Translations under genes and position numbers: made by a program
Part shown: positions 17,652 through 26,027 of the stretch, piece after piece
Position numbering within the stretch: position 1 is the first letter of the stretch
How the letters are laid out: every line of letters starts with the position of its first letter
The notes under the pieces: generated by a model
What the model saw: only the letters and a program-made list of their open reading frames with translations
Databases searched by the model: none
Told to the model about the DNA's origin: nothing
DNA from: an uncultured Novosphingobium sp.
Lineage (GTDB): Bacteria; Pseudomonadota; Alphaproteobacteria; Sphingomonadales; Sphingomonadaceae
NCBI GenBank assembly: GCA_937996535.1
Contig: CALKVF010000006.1
Coordinates: forward strand, 55,173 to 119,172
DNA length: 64,000 bases
Direction of reading: 5' to 3'

Positions 17652-20159
17652 TTAGAAGTTGTAGCGGACCGAAGCGGTCAGCGTGCGGCCGAGCACCGGC
17701 GCGCCGCCGATGACAACCGGGTTGCTGCCCGAGTTGGCGATACCGCCGTTGCCGCGCAGGTCGAACTTGTTGAACAGGTTGTACAGGTTCAGACCCAGTT
17801 CGAGCGAGTCCATCGGACGCACCTTGACGTTGCCGTTGAAGGTGGTGCCGCCCGGATAGACGTTGCCGTTGCCGTCGGTGGTGCTGCTGACGCCAGTGGC
17901 GGCGACGCCCACACCGACCATGCCAGCGTCGTAGTTGGCCGAAACCGTGTACGACAGATCAGGCATGCCATCGGCGCGGATGTAGGCAGTGGCACCCGAA
18001 CCAAGCTTCTTGGCCTTGGTGTAGGTGGCGTTGCCGACCAGCGAGAACCCGCCGTTGACGTAGGTCGCATAGAGCTCGACGCCCTTCGACTTGTACTTGG
18101 CATCGATCACGCAGCCGCCGGCGCCGCCGGGGCAACGCGTGGCCGAGAGTTCGTAGGTGCTCTGCTTGAAGTTGCCGTCAAGCAGGGTCAGCGCCATCGA
18201 GTAACGGCCACCGGCCAGATCGCCCTTGGTCTTCACGCCCAGTTCGTACTGGTTCACGAAGTCAACCGAGGGGGTCACGCCGTCCGCCGAGCAGCCGCCG
18301 GTGCCGTTGCGGGCATCGGTCGAGGTGCAGAGCGCGCCATCAGCGCGGATCTTGCCACCAACGGTCTGACGGTCGCTGTTGAAGCGGCCGCCCTTCGAGG
18401 CGCGGACGAACAGGCTGGTGTTCGGCGAAACCTTGTAGAGGCCGCCAACGGTCCAGGTGGTGTAGTTGCGGCTGTAGTTCAGCGTTTCACGCGCACCGTT
18501 GGCGATCATCCCCGGGATCGAGGTGGTCACGCCGTTGAAGGTGGTCGCAACGTTGAAGGTCGGGCCGCCAGCGGTCGTCCAGCCCGAGGCATGGAGGTTT
18601 TCGAAGCGCACGCTGCCGTCGACGTCGAACTTGTCGGCGTCGAGATCCAGCGCGAGGTACGGCGCGTTGTCGGTGTACGACAGCGCGTAGTCACGGGCGC
18701 AGCACGAACCCCAGTTGTTGTTGTAACCGGAGATGCCGTTGGCGGTCAGGCGGTTGTTCGACGAGTCATAGAGTTCGAGCATCGACGGGTTGTTGCCGTT
18801 GACTTCGCTGAACGCCGAGTTGGTGTGCCAGTCCATCGCGATCTTCTGGTTCATGTAGAACCAGCCAGCGCGCGCGGTGACCTTGCCCAGACCGGTTTCG
18901 AACTTGCCGGACAGGTTGAAGTCGTTGGCGAGGCTGCCAACGTCGCGGATGTTGGTGCGAACGTTGGTGTTGTTGTTGAGGTAGGTGCCCGTGTAGAGCT
19001 GACCGGCGTTCGGACCGCTGGCATAGCGGATCGAAGCGACGGTACGGCCGTTGACGGTCGAACCGATCACGCTGGCGCGGGTCGCAGCGTTGAAGAACGG
19101 CGAGGCAAAGCCGCCGCTCATGTCGGTCCAGCGCAGGTTGTTGTCGACGTGGATCGCGTCCGAGAACTCGTAGTGGAACTGGTTCTGGATCGACTTGGCC
19201 TGGGTGGTGATCCCGTCCATGGCCACGTTCTGCAGCACGCCATCGCGGTTCACGATGTTGAACGCCTGGTTGTAGATCGAGTAGTTCGACTGGGTGCGAC
19301 CATCAAAGCCGGGGAACGGCTGGATGTTCGAGACCTGGCCACCGCTCAGGTTGGCGAGCGCCGGCGAACCGGTGTAGTTCGGCTCCTGGGTGTCGGCATA
19401 CTTGAACAGGAAGCGGATGTAGCCCTTGCCGTCTTCGAATTCCTTGGTGACGTTGCCCTTCACCTGGATCGAGTTCGAGACGTTGTAGCCAGCGTGCAGC
19501 GGGCCACGGCCCGAGTGGAAGTAGCCACCGACGTTGAAGTACATCGTGTCGTTGATGTGATCGCCGTAAACGAAGTCGACCTTGTTGTCGTCGTAGTTCA
19601 CGCCCTTGCTGAGCTGGATGTAGCCACCCTGCTGCTTGCCGGTCTTGCTGATGTAGTTGATGACGGCGCCCGGAGCCTGCGAGGCATAGGTCGCAGCCGA
19701 ACCACCGCGAACGCCTTCGACGTTGGCGACAGTGGCGTCGAAGTGGGTCCAGTAGTCGTTGTTGCCGAACTGCATGTCACCGAACAGGACGGTGGGCAGG
19801 CCATCTTCCTGGATCTGGACGAACGGCGAACCACCGGTGGCGACGGGCAGACCGCGCACAGCGATGTTCGAGTTACCACCCGGACCGGCGGTACCAGCAA
19901 CCTGGATACCCGGGATCATGCGGAACACTTCAGCTTCCGAGCTGGGCTTGAAGTCTTCGATCAGCTTGGAATCGACGCTGGTGACCGACACCGAGCTGTT
20001 CAGCTGGGTCTTGTCCTTGCCCGATGCAGTCACGACGATCACGTCGAGACCTTCGTTTTCAGCGGCCTTTTCAGCCTGCGCGAACGCCGGCACAGCCACA
20101 ACGGTCATCACTGCGAGCGCAGCGACAGACGCACAATTCCGCAGAACGGACTTTTTCAT
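17652..20159 (-). CDS. TonB-dependent outer-membrane receptor 2 (sugar locus)
   Basis: The 835-residue protein begins with a signal peptide (MKKSVLRNCASVAALAVMTVVAVPAFA) and a TonB-box-like VIVVTAS, followed by a plug domain (IPGIQVAG, VRGLPV, VEGVRGGSAATYASQAPGAV) and a long barrel ending in TASVRYNF, a typical C-terminal phenylalanine. GGGAGAGG before the ATG at 20159 decides the start; the frame upstream is non-coding. Codons are strongly biased to C-ending forms, which suggests high expression. It is divergent from lacI with three operator-like sites between, so it is likely the outer-membrane importer for the oligosaccharide used by this locus. Confidence 0.93.
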   Translation of the reverse strand: MKKSVLRNCASVAALAVMTVVAVPAFAQAEKAAENEGLDVIVVTASGKDKTQLNSSVSVTSVDSKLIEDFKPSSEAEVFRMIPGIQVAGTAGPGGNSNIAVRGLPVATGGSPFVQIQEDGLPTVLFGDMQFGNNDYWTHFDATVANVEGVRGGSAATYASQAPGAVINYISKTGKQQGGYIQLSKGVNYDDNKVDFVYGDHINDTMYFNVGGYFHSGRGPLHAGYNVSNSIQVKGNVTKEFEDGKGYIRFLFKYADTQEPNYTGSPALANLSGGQVSNIQPFPGFDGRTQSNYSIYNQAFNIVNRDGVLQNVAMDGITTQAKSIQNQFHYEFSDAIHVDNNLRWTDMSGGFASPFFNAATRASVIGSTVNGRTVASIRYASGPNAGQLYTGTYLNNNTNVRTNIRDVGSLANDFNLSGKFETGLGKVTARAGWFYMNQKIAMDWHTNSAFSEVNGNNPSMLELYDSSNNRLTANGISGYNNNWGSCCARDYALSYTDNAPYLALDLDADKFDVDGSVRFENLHASGWTTAGGPTFNVATTFNGVTTSIPGMIANGARETLNYSRNYTTWTVGGLYKVSPNTSLFVRASKGGRFNSDRQTVGGKIRADGALCTSTDARNGTGGCSADGVTPSVDFVNQYELGVKTKGDLAGGRYSMALTLLDGNFKQSTYELSATRCPGGAGGCVIDAKYKSKGVELYATYVNGGFSLVGNATYTKAKKLGSGATAYIRADGMPDLSYTVSANYDAGMVGVGVAATGVSSTTDGNGNVYPGGTTFNGNVKVRPMDSLELGLNLYNLFNKFDLRGNGGIANSGSNPVVIGGAPVLGRTLTASVRYNF

Positions 20160-20228
20160 AACCTCTCCCACAACAGAAATTAGGATTCGCGCCTGCAAGA
20201 TGCAGGTCTGAAGGCTGCCTGTCACACA

Positions 20229-20244
20229 CTACAATCGATTGCAA
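20229..20244. promoter_or_regulatory. LacI-type operator O1
   Basis: CTACAATCGATTGCAA lies 70 bp upstream of the TonB receptor 2 start. It shares the CAATCGATTG core with O2; the two centres are 23 bp apart, about two helical turns. Confidence 0.7.
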
Positions 20245-20251
20245 CAGCCAA

Positions 20252-20267
20252 TTGCAATCGATTGTTG
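20252..20267. promoter_or_regulatory. LacI-type operator O2
   Basis: TTGCAATCGATTGTTG is the exact reverse complement of the site before the MFS operon (29580-29595). It lies in the lacI/TonB receptor divergent region. Confidence 0.72.
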
Positions 20268-20292
20268 CATATCATTTGACTGTGTCGCTAAT

Positions 20293-20308
20293 GTCACAAT
20301 CGATCTCA
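20293..20308. promoter_or_regulatory. Degenerate third operator half
   Basis: GTCACAATCGATCTCA keeps one half (ACAATCGAT) of the operator and loses the other. It may be a weak auxiliary site closer to lacI, or chance. Confidence 0.3.
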
Positions 20309-20414
20309 CCGGGGCGGCGGGATCGCGCGATAGTGAGAGCACTTGCGGTTGACAGGGCTTAAGCTTGCAACGCATCACGTCTTGCCCCCAAGAATATCGA
20401 GCCTTGATAACACC

Positions 20415-21437
20415 ATGACCGACGCCTCTTCGCCGCCCGCCCGCATTCGCAATATCGCCGAACTGGCGCGGCTGGCGGGCGTTTCGACCGGCACGGTCTC
20501 GCGCGCGCTCGCTGACAAGTCGCTCGTCAACAAGGAAACGCGCGAACGCATCCAGGCGATTGCCCGCGAACACGGCTTCCGCCCCAACCAGATGGCGCGG
20601 CGCCTGCGGGTTCAAGAAACCAAGGTGATCGGCGTGGTCGTGCCGTTGGGCCACGAACAGCGCCAGCACCTGTCGGACCCGTTCTTCATGGCGATCCTTG
20701 GCCACCTGGCCGACGCGCTCACCGAAAACGGCTATGACATCATGCTCAGCCGCGTGATCCCCGATGCCGAGGACTGGCTGGAGCGGATCGTCGATTCCGG
20801 GATGCTCGACGGGGTGCTGCTGATCGGCCAGTCGAACCAGTTCGAAGCGATCGAGCGGGTTGCCCAGCGTTATCGCCCGATGGTGGTCTGGGGCAGCCAT
20901 CTGGCCGGGCAGACGCACTGCACGGTCGGCGTCGACAACCGCAAGGGCGGCCGTCTTGCCGGCGAATGCATGATAGCGCGCGGGTGCAAGCGGATCGCCT
21001 TCCTCGGCGATGTCGAAGCAATCGAAATCGGCGAACGCTATCGCGGGCTGTGCGACGCCACCGATGCGGCGGGCCTGCCCCGCCCGATCGAACTGCCGAC
21101 CCACCTCGCCTCCGACGTGATGGCCGATGAAATCGCCGCTCACATCCCCGAGATCGCTGCGGGGATCGACGGAGTGGCCGCTGCTTCCGACCTCATCGCC
21201 ATGCACGCGGTGCGCGCGCTGGCCGATCATGGGGTGGTCGTCCCCGAAAACGTCGCGGTGACCGGGTTCGACGATCTACCGCTGGCCGAACAGACGATCC
21301 CGCGCCTGACCACGATCAGTCAGAACATCGCCGAGGGGGCCCGCGCCATGGTTTCGGCGCTGTTCGCGCGGATCGGGGGCGAAGATGCCCCGCCGGTCGA
21401 AATGGATCCGGTGCTGGTGCGCCGCGATACGGCCTAG
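20415..21437 (+). CDS. LacI-family sugar regulator
   Basis: The 340-residue protein has the LacI helix-turn-helix at about residues 12-35 (IAELARLAGVSTGTVSRAL), a hinge (NQMARRLRVQ), then a periplasmic-binding-protein-like effector domain with the C-terminal TGFDDLPLAEQTIPRLTTI motif. The ATG at 20415 puts the HTH at its usual place. It diverges from the TonB receptor, and the same 16-bp palindrome occurs here and before the halogenase and MFS operon. I infer it represses all three until an oligosaccharide or monosaccharide binds. Its stop overlaps that of the convergent GH32 gene (CTAG, 21434-21437). Confidence 0.93.
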   Translation: MTDASSPPARIRNIAELARLAGVSTGTVSRALADKSLVNKETRERIQAIAREHGFRPNQMARRLRVQETKVIGVVVPLGHEQRQHLSDPFFMAILGHLADALTENGYDIMLSRVIPDAEDWLERIVDSGMLDGVLLIGQSNQFEAIERVAQRYRPMVVWGSHLAGQTHCTVGVDNRKGGRLAGECMIARGCKRIAFLGDVEAIEIGERYRGLCDATDAAGLPRPIELPTHLASDVMADEIAAHIPEIAAGIDGVAAASDLIAMHAVRALADHGVVVPENVAVTGFDDLPLAEQTIPRLTTISQNIAEGARAMVSALFARIGGEDAPPVEMDPVLVRRDTA

Positions 21438-22720
21438 GCCGCGCTGCCCTCGCGGTAACGCAGCGACAGGCTTTCGCCCGTCAGGCGGTGCTGCAAGCTG
21501 AGCGACAGCGTGCCGTCATCGCTGAGCAGTTCAACGCTGCCCCCGTCGAGCCAAAGGTCAAGCGAGGCGCCCCCCGCGCTGCGGGCATTGCAGACCACAT
21601 CGAGGAACGGCGAAACCGGATCGCGGCGGGTGACCAGCACCTGCGTGCCGCGCTGTTCGGCCATCAACAGCCGCCCGTCATCATCGCCCAGCACCAGCGT
21701 CCAATCACGCGCGCCCGGCAGGGTCAGCCGGACCGCCGCCGGCACGCGGCTGGCGGCAAGATCGCCTGCCGGGACCGCGGCCACTGCCGCCGGTTCAACC
21801 TGCTGGCGCAAGGTCAGGCGTCCGTTCTGGCGGACCAGCGACATCCGGCGCGGCAGGCTCATCGCCCCGCGCCAGCCCTGCTTGGGCAGCCGCCCCTGAT
21901 AGGCGTGATTGCCCATCCAGCCGATCCACAGCGGGCGATGCTGGGCATCGCGCGGCGCGTGCCAGGCAATCGCGGCATAGAATTCGCGGCCCATGTCGGC
22001 GACCTGCCAATCGGCGTGATCGGGCACGAAGCGGGCGCCGTCGAACTGGCCCACCTGATAGAGCGCGCCCGAACCCGGCGCGCCGTGCAGCACATCAACC
22101 TTGAACAGCCAGCGCGATTGATCGGTGCCTTCAACCGGCAGTTCGATCAGCAGCGGGCATTCCCAGATCTCGCCCGAGGCGCCGGTGCCGGGAATGTCCG
22201 ACAGCTCGTCCCAGTGCTTCAAATCGCGCGAGGCATAGAGCCGCGCCCGGTTTTCCGCTGAAAGCACCACCACCATGATCCAGCGCTTGGTCGGCTCGTG
22301 CCAGAACACGTTGGGATCGCGGAAATCGGCCAGCCCGATGTCGAGCACCGGATTGCCGGGATACTTGGTCCAGGTCCGGCCCTTGTCGGTGCTCCAGGCC
22401 AGGCACTGGGCCTGATGCGCGGTCGCCGCCCCGGTATAGAGCGCGATCATCGCATCGGCCCCGAACCCGGCGCTGTTCGCCCGGTCGATCACCGCCGACC
22501 CCGAAAAGATCATGAACTGCGCATCATCGACCAGCGCGACGGGCAGTTCTTCCCAGGTCGCCAGATCGCGGCTGACCGCGTGGCCCCAGCTCATGTGCCC
22601 CCAGTCCTCGCCTTGCGGGTTGTACTGGTAGAACAGGTGCCATTCGCCCGCATGGTGAACGAGCCCGTTGGGATCGCTCAGCCAATTGGCGCGGGCGGCA
22701 TAGTGATAGCTGGGACGCAT
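21434..22720 (-). CDS. GH32 beta-fructofuranosidase (sucrase/levanase-type)
   Basis: The 428-residue five-blade propeller enzyme of GH32 has the nucleophile D16 in NWLSDPNG, transition-state stabiliser D135 in FRDPN, and acid/base E187 in WECP. A C-terminal beta-sandwich follows (about residue 300 on). No signal peptide is present, so it should act in the cytoplasm on imported sucrose or short fructans. It is the last gene of the six-gene MFS operon, 18 bp after the GH68 gene, with GGAAGG as ribosome binding site. Confidence 0.93.
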   Translation of the reverse strand: MRPSYHYAARANWLSDPNGLVHHAGEWHLFYQYNPQGEDWGHMSWGHAVSRDLATWEELPVALVDDAQFMIFSGSAVIDRANSAGFGADAMIALYTGAATAHQAQCLAWSTDKGRTWTKYPGNPVLDIGLADFRDPNVFWHEPTKRWIMVVVLSAENRARLYASRDLKHWDELSDIPGTGASGEIWECPLLIELPVEGTDQSRWLFKVDVLHGAPGSGALYQVGQFDGARFVPDHADWQVADMGREFYAAIAWHAPRDAQHRPLWIGWMGNHAYQGRLPKQGWRGAMSLPRRMSLVRQNGRLTLRQQVEPAAVAAVPAGDLAASRVPAAVRLTLPGARDWTLVLGDDDGRLLMAEQRGTQVLVTRRDPVSPFLDVVCNARSAGGASLDLWLDGGSVELLSDDGTLSLSLQHRLTGESLSLRYREGSAA

Positions 22721-22738
22721 GGGTTCAGCCTTCCAGGC

Positions 22739-23860
22739 TCAGCCAGCGATCGTAACCCGGTCGCCATCGAAGGCCAGCTTGAACACCGGCGCCGGCGTGC
22801 CACCGAACTGGGCGCGCAGCAGCTCCGGGTGATCGGCCAGCTTGCGGCCCTGCATACCCCATTGATCGATGAAGCTCCACACTTCACCCTCGCCGGTGAC
22901 CCACCACGAATAGGACTGGGTCGGCTCGCTCGCGGGGTTGGCGGCAATGATCCCGCCGGTGTTGACCGGGGTCCAAGGGCCGGCAAGCCGATCCGCCACC
23001 GCGCCGTAAAGGCCATTGGGGCCAGCCGGAGCGCCGGGGCCAAAGGTATGGCGCTGGGTTGACCAGAACAGGTAATAGCGCCCGCCCTGCATGATCACAT
23101 GTGCGCGTTCGAGTTCGTTGTTGACCGAGATCGCCTCGATCAGCGGGGTGCCCAGCACCCACTCGTCGCCTTCGAGCGTGCAGATCCCGACCATGCCGTT
23201 GTAGTCATCGTCCGACCAGCCCGCGCTGGCGGTGAACAGGACGTGGGCCTTGCCGGTAGCGGGATCGCGGAACCAGGCCGGATCGCGGAACGCCTTGATC
23301 ATGCCGGGACGCGCCACCTTGTCGCGCGCGGGCATGTAAAGCTGGCCATCGGCCGCCACGATCTCGCGCGGGGTCTGCCATGCGCCGGGGCCATCTGCGC
23401 CCAGCGTGCCCGCGGTGGCGAACAGGCGCTGCTCAAGGCTCGGCTCTTCGCCGCGGCGCCCGGCAGCGGTGAAGAACAGGGTCACGCTGCTACCATCGTC
23501 GTGCAGCACCGCGCAGCCGGCCCATTCGCGCGCGCCCGGGCTGAAGCCGTCGGGCATGGCATTGCCGTGGTCGCGCCAGCCATCGGCGCCAATCGAGGCG
23601 AGGCGAATCCGCGCGACATCGTGGCGCTGGCCCGGATCGGGGAAACACGGCGCGCTGAGGAAGAACCAGTACTGGCGGCCCGCGATGGTCGCGGTGCGGC
23701 CATCCTCGTGCGCCAGCGGCCAGCAATCCCACAGGTCGATCCCCGGGATCAGCGGCGCAACATCGCCCGCACCGATCAACGGAATATCGCTGCCTCCAGC
23801 ATAACCCTGCGGTGCCCACCGCGACACGGACCCGATCTCAGCATTCAAAACTTGCGACAT
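22739..23860 (-). CDS. GH68 fructosyltransferase/sucrase-like enzyme
   Basis: The 373-residue protein fits GH68 (levansucrase, inulosucrase, beta-fructosidase). It has nucleophile D45 in DLWDCWPL, EWAG at 112-115, stabiliser D193 in FRDPAW, and the acid/base region NELERAH with E251 and R252. It is shorter than exported Gram-positive levansucrases and has no classical signal peptide; Zymomonas GH68 enzymes also lack one and are still exported. It may hydrolyse sucrose or transfer fructose. An ATG at 23860 and a TTG at 23866 are both possible starts; the TTG overlaps the galK stop. It is translationally close to galK and GH32. Confidence 0.88.
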   Translation of the reverse strand: MSQVLNAEIGSVSRWAPQGYAGGSDIPLIGAGDVAPLIPGIDLWDCWPLAHEDGRTATIAGRQYWFFLSAPCFPDPGQRHDVARIRLASIGADGWRDHGNAMPDGFSPGAREWAGCAVLHDDGSSVTLFFTAAGRRGEEPSLEQRLFATAGTLGADGPGAWQTPREIVAADGQLYMPARDKVARPGMIKAFRDPAWFRDPATGKAHVLFTASAGWSDDDYNGMVGICTLEGDEWVLGTPLIEAISVNNELERAHVIMQGGRYYLFWSTQRHTFGPGAPAGPNGLYGAVADRLAGPWTPVNTGGIIAANPASEPTQSYSWWVTGEGEVWSFIDQWGMQGRKLADHPELLRAQFGGTPAPVFKLAFDGDRVTIAG

Positions 23861-23862
23861 GT

Positions 23863-25011
23863 TCAACCCAATTTTCCGGCCGTCCCGCGGCCTGTCTTTT
23901 CAATCATCACTTCGAGCGCCGCGCCTTCGGGCGGGCGGTATCCCGCCTCGACCGCAGCGCGCACGCTGGCCACCCGGTCGGCGGCGAGCACGGCCACCAC
24001 CGCGCCGCCAAACCCGCCCCCGGTCATCCGCGCGCCGCCCGCCGGGCCGATGGCCTGCTGGAGCAGCGCGACCAGATCATCGACCGGCGGCACCGAAACT
24101 TCGAAGTCATCGCGCAGCGAGGCGTGGCTCGCGGCCAGCACCGTGCCGAGCGTCTCCAGATCCCCTGCCGCGATTGCAGCCACGGCGGCCTGCGTGCGGG
24201 CGATTTCGCTGACCACGTGGCGCGCGCGGCGGCGCACCAACGGATCAAGCGCCCCGGCATCGACATCGGCCAGACTGGCGTCGCGCAGGCTGGCCAGCCC
24301 AAGCGCGGCAGCGGCGGCTTCGCAGTCGCGCCGGCGCTGGTTGTAATGGCCATCGACCAGCCCGCGCCGCACGCCCGACTGGACGATCATCACCGCCCAA
24401 TCGGCGGGCAGCGGCACGGTGCTGGTGGCTAGATCGCGGCAATCGAGCAGCAGGGCCGAACCCGCCTCGCCCGCCGCCACGGCCATCTGGTCCATGATCC
24501 CGCAGTGGACCCCGGCCCATTCGTGCTCGGCGGACTGCGCCGCCAGCGCCATGTCGCGCGGGGCTAGCGGATCGTGCCCGCCCGCCGCCGCCAGCGCGCG
24601 GCCCACCGCAACGCAGAGTGAGGCCGACGAGGACAGCCCCGATCCGCGCGGGATCGATCCCGCGATCGCCAGCCGCGCGCCTGCCGGCACCGCGCCGCGC
24701 GCCGCCAGCCCGGCCGCCATGCCGCGCAGATAAGAGCGCCAGTCGGCCGGCTGATGCGGGGCGGCTGCGCCCGTCACGAACCGGTCGCGCGCGGTATCGA
24801 GATCAAGCGCCACGGCTTCGATCTCATCGCCCTCAGCCGCGCTCCACCCGATCGCAGTGCCCGCCGCGATCGGCATCGGCAGCACCAGCCCATCGTTGTA
24901 ATCAACGTGTTCGCCGATCAGGTTGACCCGCCCCGGCGCGAAGACCACGCCATCGGGCGCGTGCCCAAACGCGCGGGCAAAGCCTTCGCGGGTGCGCTCG
25001 ATCAGGGTCAT
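23863..25011 (-). CDS. galK: Galactokinase
   Basis: The 382-residue GHMP kinase carries the galactokinase signature GRVNLIGEHVDYNDG near the N-terminus, the ATP loop GSGLSSSAS, and the C-terminal TGGGFGG. The catalytic Asp is in GIMDQM. It phosphorylates galactose released by the upstream alpha-galactosidase. Its ATG overlaps the galT stop by 4 bp (25008-25011), and its own stop lies 2 bp before the GH68 ATG. Confidence 0.96.
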   Translation of the reverse strand: MTLIERTREGFARAFGHAPDGVVFAPGRVNLIGEHVDYNDGLVLPMPIAAGTAIGWSAAEGDEIEAVALDLDTARDRFVTGAAAPHQPADWRSYLRGMAAGLAARGAVPAGARLAIAGSIPRGSGLSSSASLCVAVGRALAAAGGHDPLAPRDMALAAQSAEHEWAGVHCGIMDQMAVAAGEAGSALLLDCRDLATSTVPLPADWAVMIVQSGVRRGLVDGHYNQRRRDCEAAAAALGLASLRDASLADVDAGALDPLVRRRARHVVSEIARTQAAVAAIAAGDLETLGTVLAASHASLRDDFEVSVPPVDDLVALLQQAIGPAGGARMTGGGFGGAVVAVLAADRVASVRAAVEAGYRPPEGAALEVMIEKTGRGTAGKLG

Positions 25012-26027
25012 GCGCCGATCTCCACCGCGCGCAGGCGCTGGGCCGCGCTTTCGGGGGTGATGTCGCGCTGGGTTTCGCCGAGCAGTTCAAAACCGACCAT
25101 GTGCTTGCGCACGCTGGCCGAGCGCAGCAGCGGCGGCAGGAAATGCGCGTGGAGCCGCCAATGCCCGGTATCATTGCCCAGCGCGTGCGGCGCGCCGTGC
25201 CAGCCCATCGAGTAGGGAAAATCGCAGCCGAACAGGCCGTCATAGCGGCGCAGCAGGCGCGAGAGAATCGCCGCAAGATCGGCCCGCGCCGCGCCATCGA
25301 GATCTTCGAGCCGGGCCACCGCCGGGCGGGCGATCAGCAGCGTCTCGAACGGCCAGGCGGCCCAGTGCGGGACCACGGCAAGCCACGAAGCGTTGACTTC
25401 GACCACGCGCTTGCCTGCGGCCAGTTCGGCCTCGGCCACGTCGCCCAGCAGCGCGGTGCCCTTGGCGGCCAGCCATTCGCGCTGGCGGGCATCCTCGCGC
25501 GCGGGCAGTTCAGGGACGAAATCGCTCGCCCAGACCTGCCCGTGCGGGTGCGGGCTTGATGCGCCCATCATCGCGCCCTTGTTTTCGAACAGTTGCACGT
25601 GGGCCCACTTCGCGCCGAGTTCGGCGGAAAGATCGGCCCAGCAATCGACCACACGGGCAATCGCGTCCGCCGGCAGCCGGGCCAGCGTTGCGCTGTGATC
25701 GGGGGCAAAGCAGATCACCCGGGCCTCGCCCGTGGCGGGCTCGGTTTCGAACAGACCCTGCGGCCCCTCAGCCACGCCGCCTTCAGCCAGCAGCGCGGCA
25801 AAGTCATTCGCGAACACAAAGGTGCCGTCATAGGTGGGATTGGCCTCGCCCGTCGCGCGCACGTTGCCGGGGCACAGATAGCACGAGGGATCATGCGCCG
25901 GTCCGCGCGGCGCGGCGGGCGGCGCATCCTCGCCCTGCCAGGGCCGCTTGGCGCGGTGCGGCGAGACCAGCAGCCATTCGCCGGTCAGCAGATTGCGCCG
26001 GCGGTGGGGCAGATCCTCAAGGCTCAC
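25008..26027 (-). CDS. galT: Galactose-1-phosphate uridylyltransferase
   Basis: The 339-residue HIT-superfamily transferase has LLTGEWLLVSPHRAKRPWQG at the N-terminus, CYLCPGN (zinc ligands), and the active-site SSPHPHGQVW. It converts Gal-1-P and UDP-Glc to Glc-1-P and UDP-Gal. The start is a GTG at 26027 that overlaps the GH36 stop as GTGA; the frame upstream of it is a shadow of the GH36 gene. No galE is present in the window, so UDP-galactose epimerase must be encoded elsewhere. Confidence 0.95.
   Translation of the reverse strand: MSLEDLPHRRRNLLTGEWLLVSPHRAKRPWQGEDAPPAAPRGPAHDPSCYLCPGNVRATGEANPTYDGTFVFANDFAALLAEGGVAEGPQGLFETEPATGEARVICFAPDHSATLARLPADAIARVVDCWADLSAELGAKWAHVQLFENKGAMMGASSPHPHGQVWASDFVPELPAREDARQREWLAAKGTALLGDVAEAELAAGKRVVEVNASWLAVVPHWAAWPFETLLIARPAVARLEDLDGAARADLAAILSRLLRRYDGLFGCDFPYSMGWHGAPHALGNDTGHWRLHAHFLPPLLRSASVRKHMVGFELLGETQRDITPESAAQRLRAVEIGA

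Noticed and set aside
17376..20183. 935-codon plus-strand open frame opposite TonB receptor 2
   Set aside because: Composition is Val/Arg repeat-like with no recognisable fold; it is a mirror of a strongly codon-biased receptor gene.
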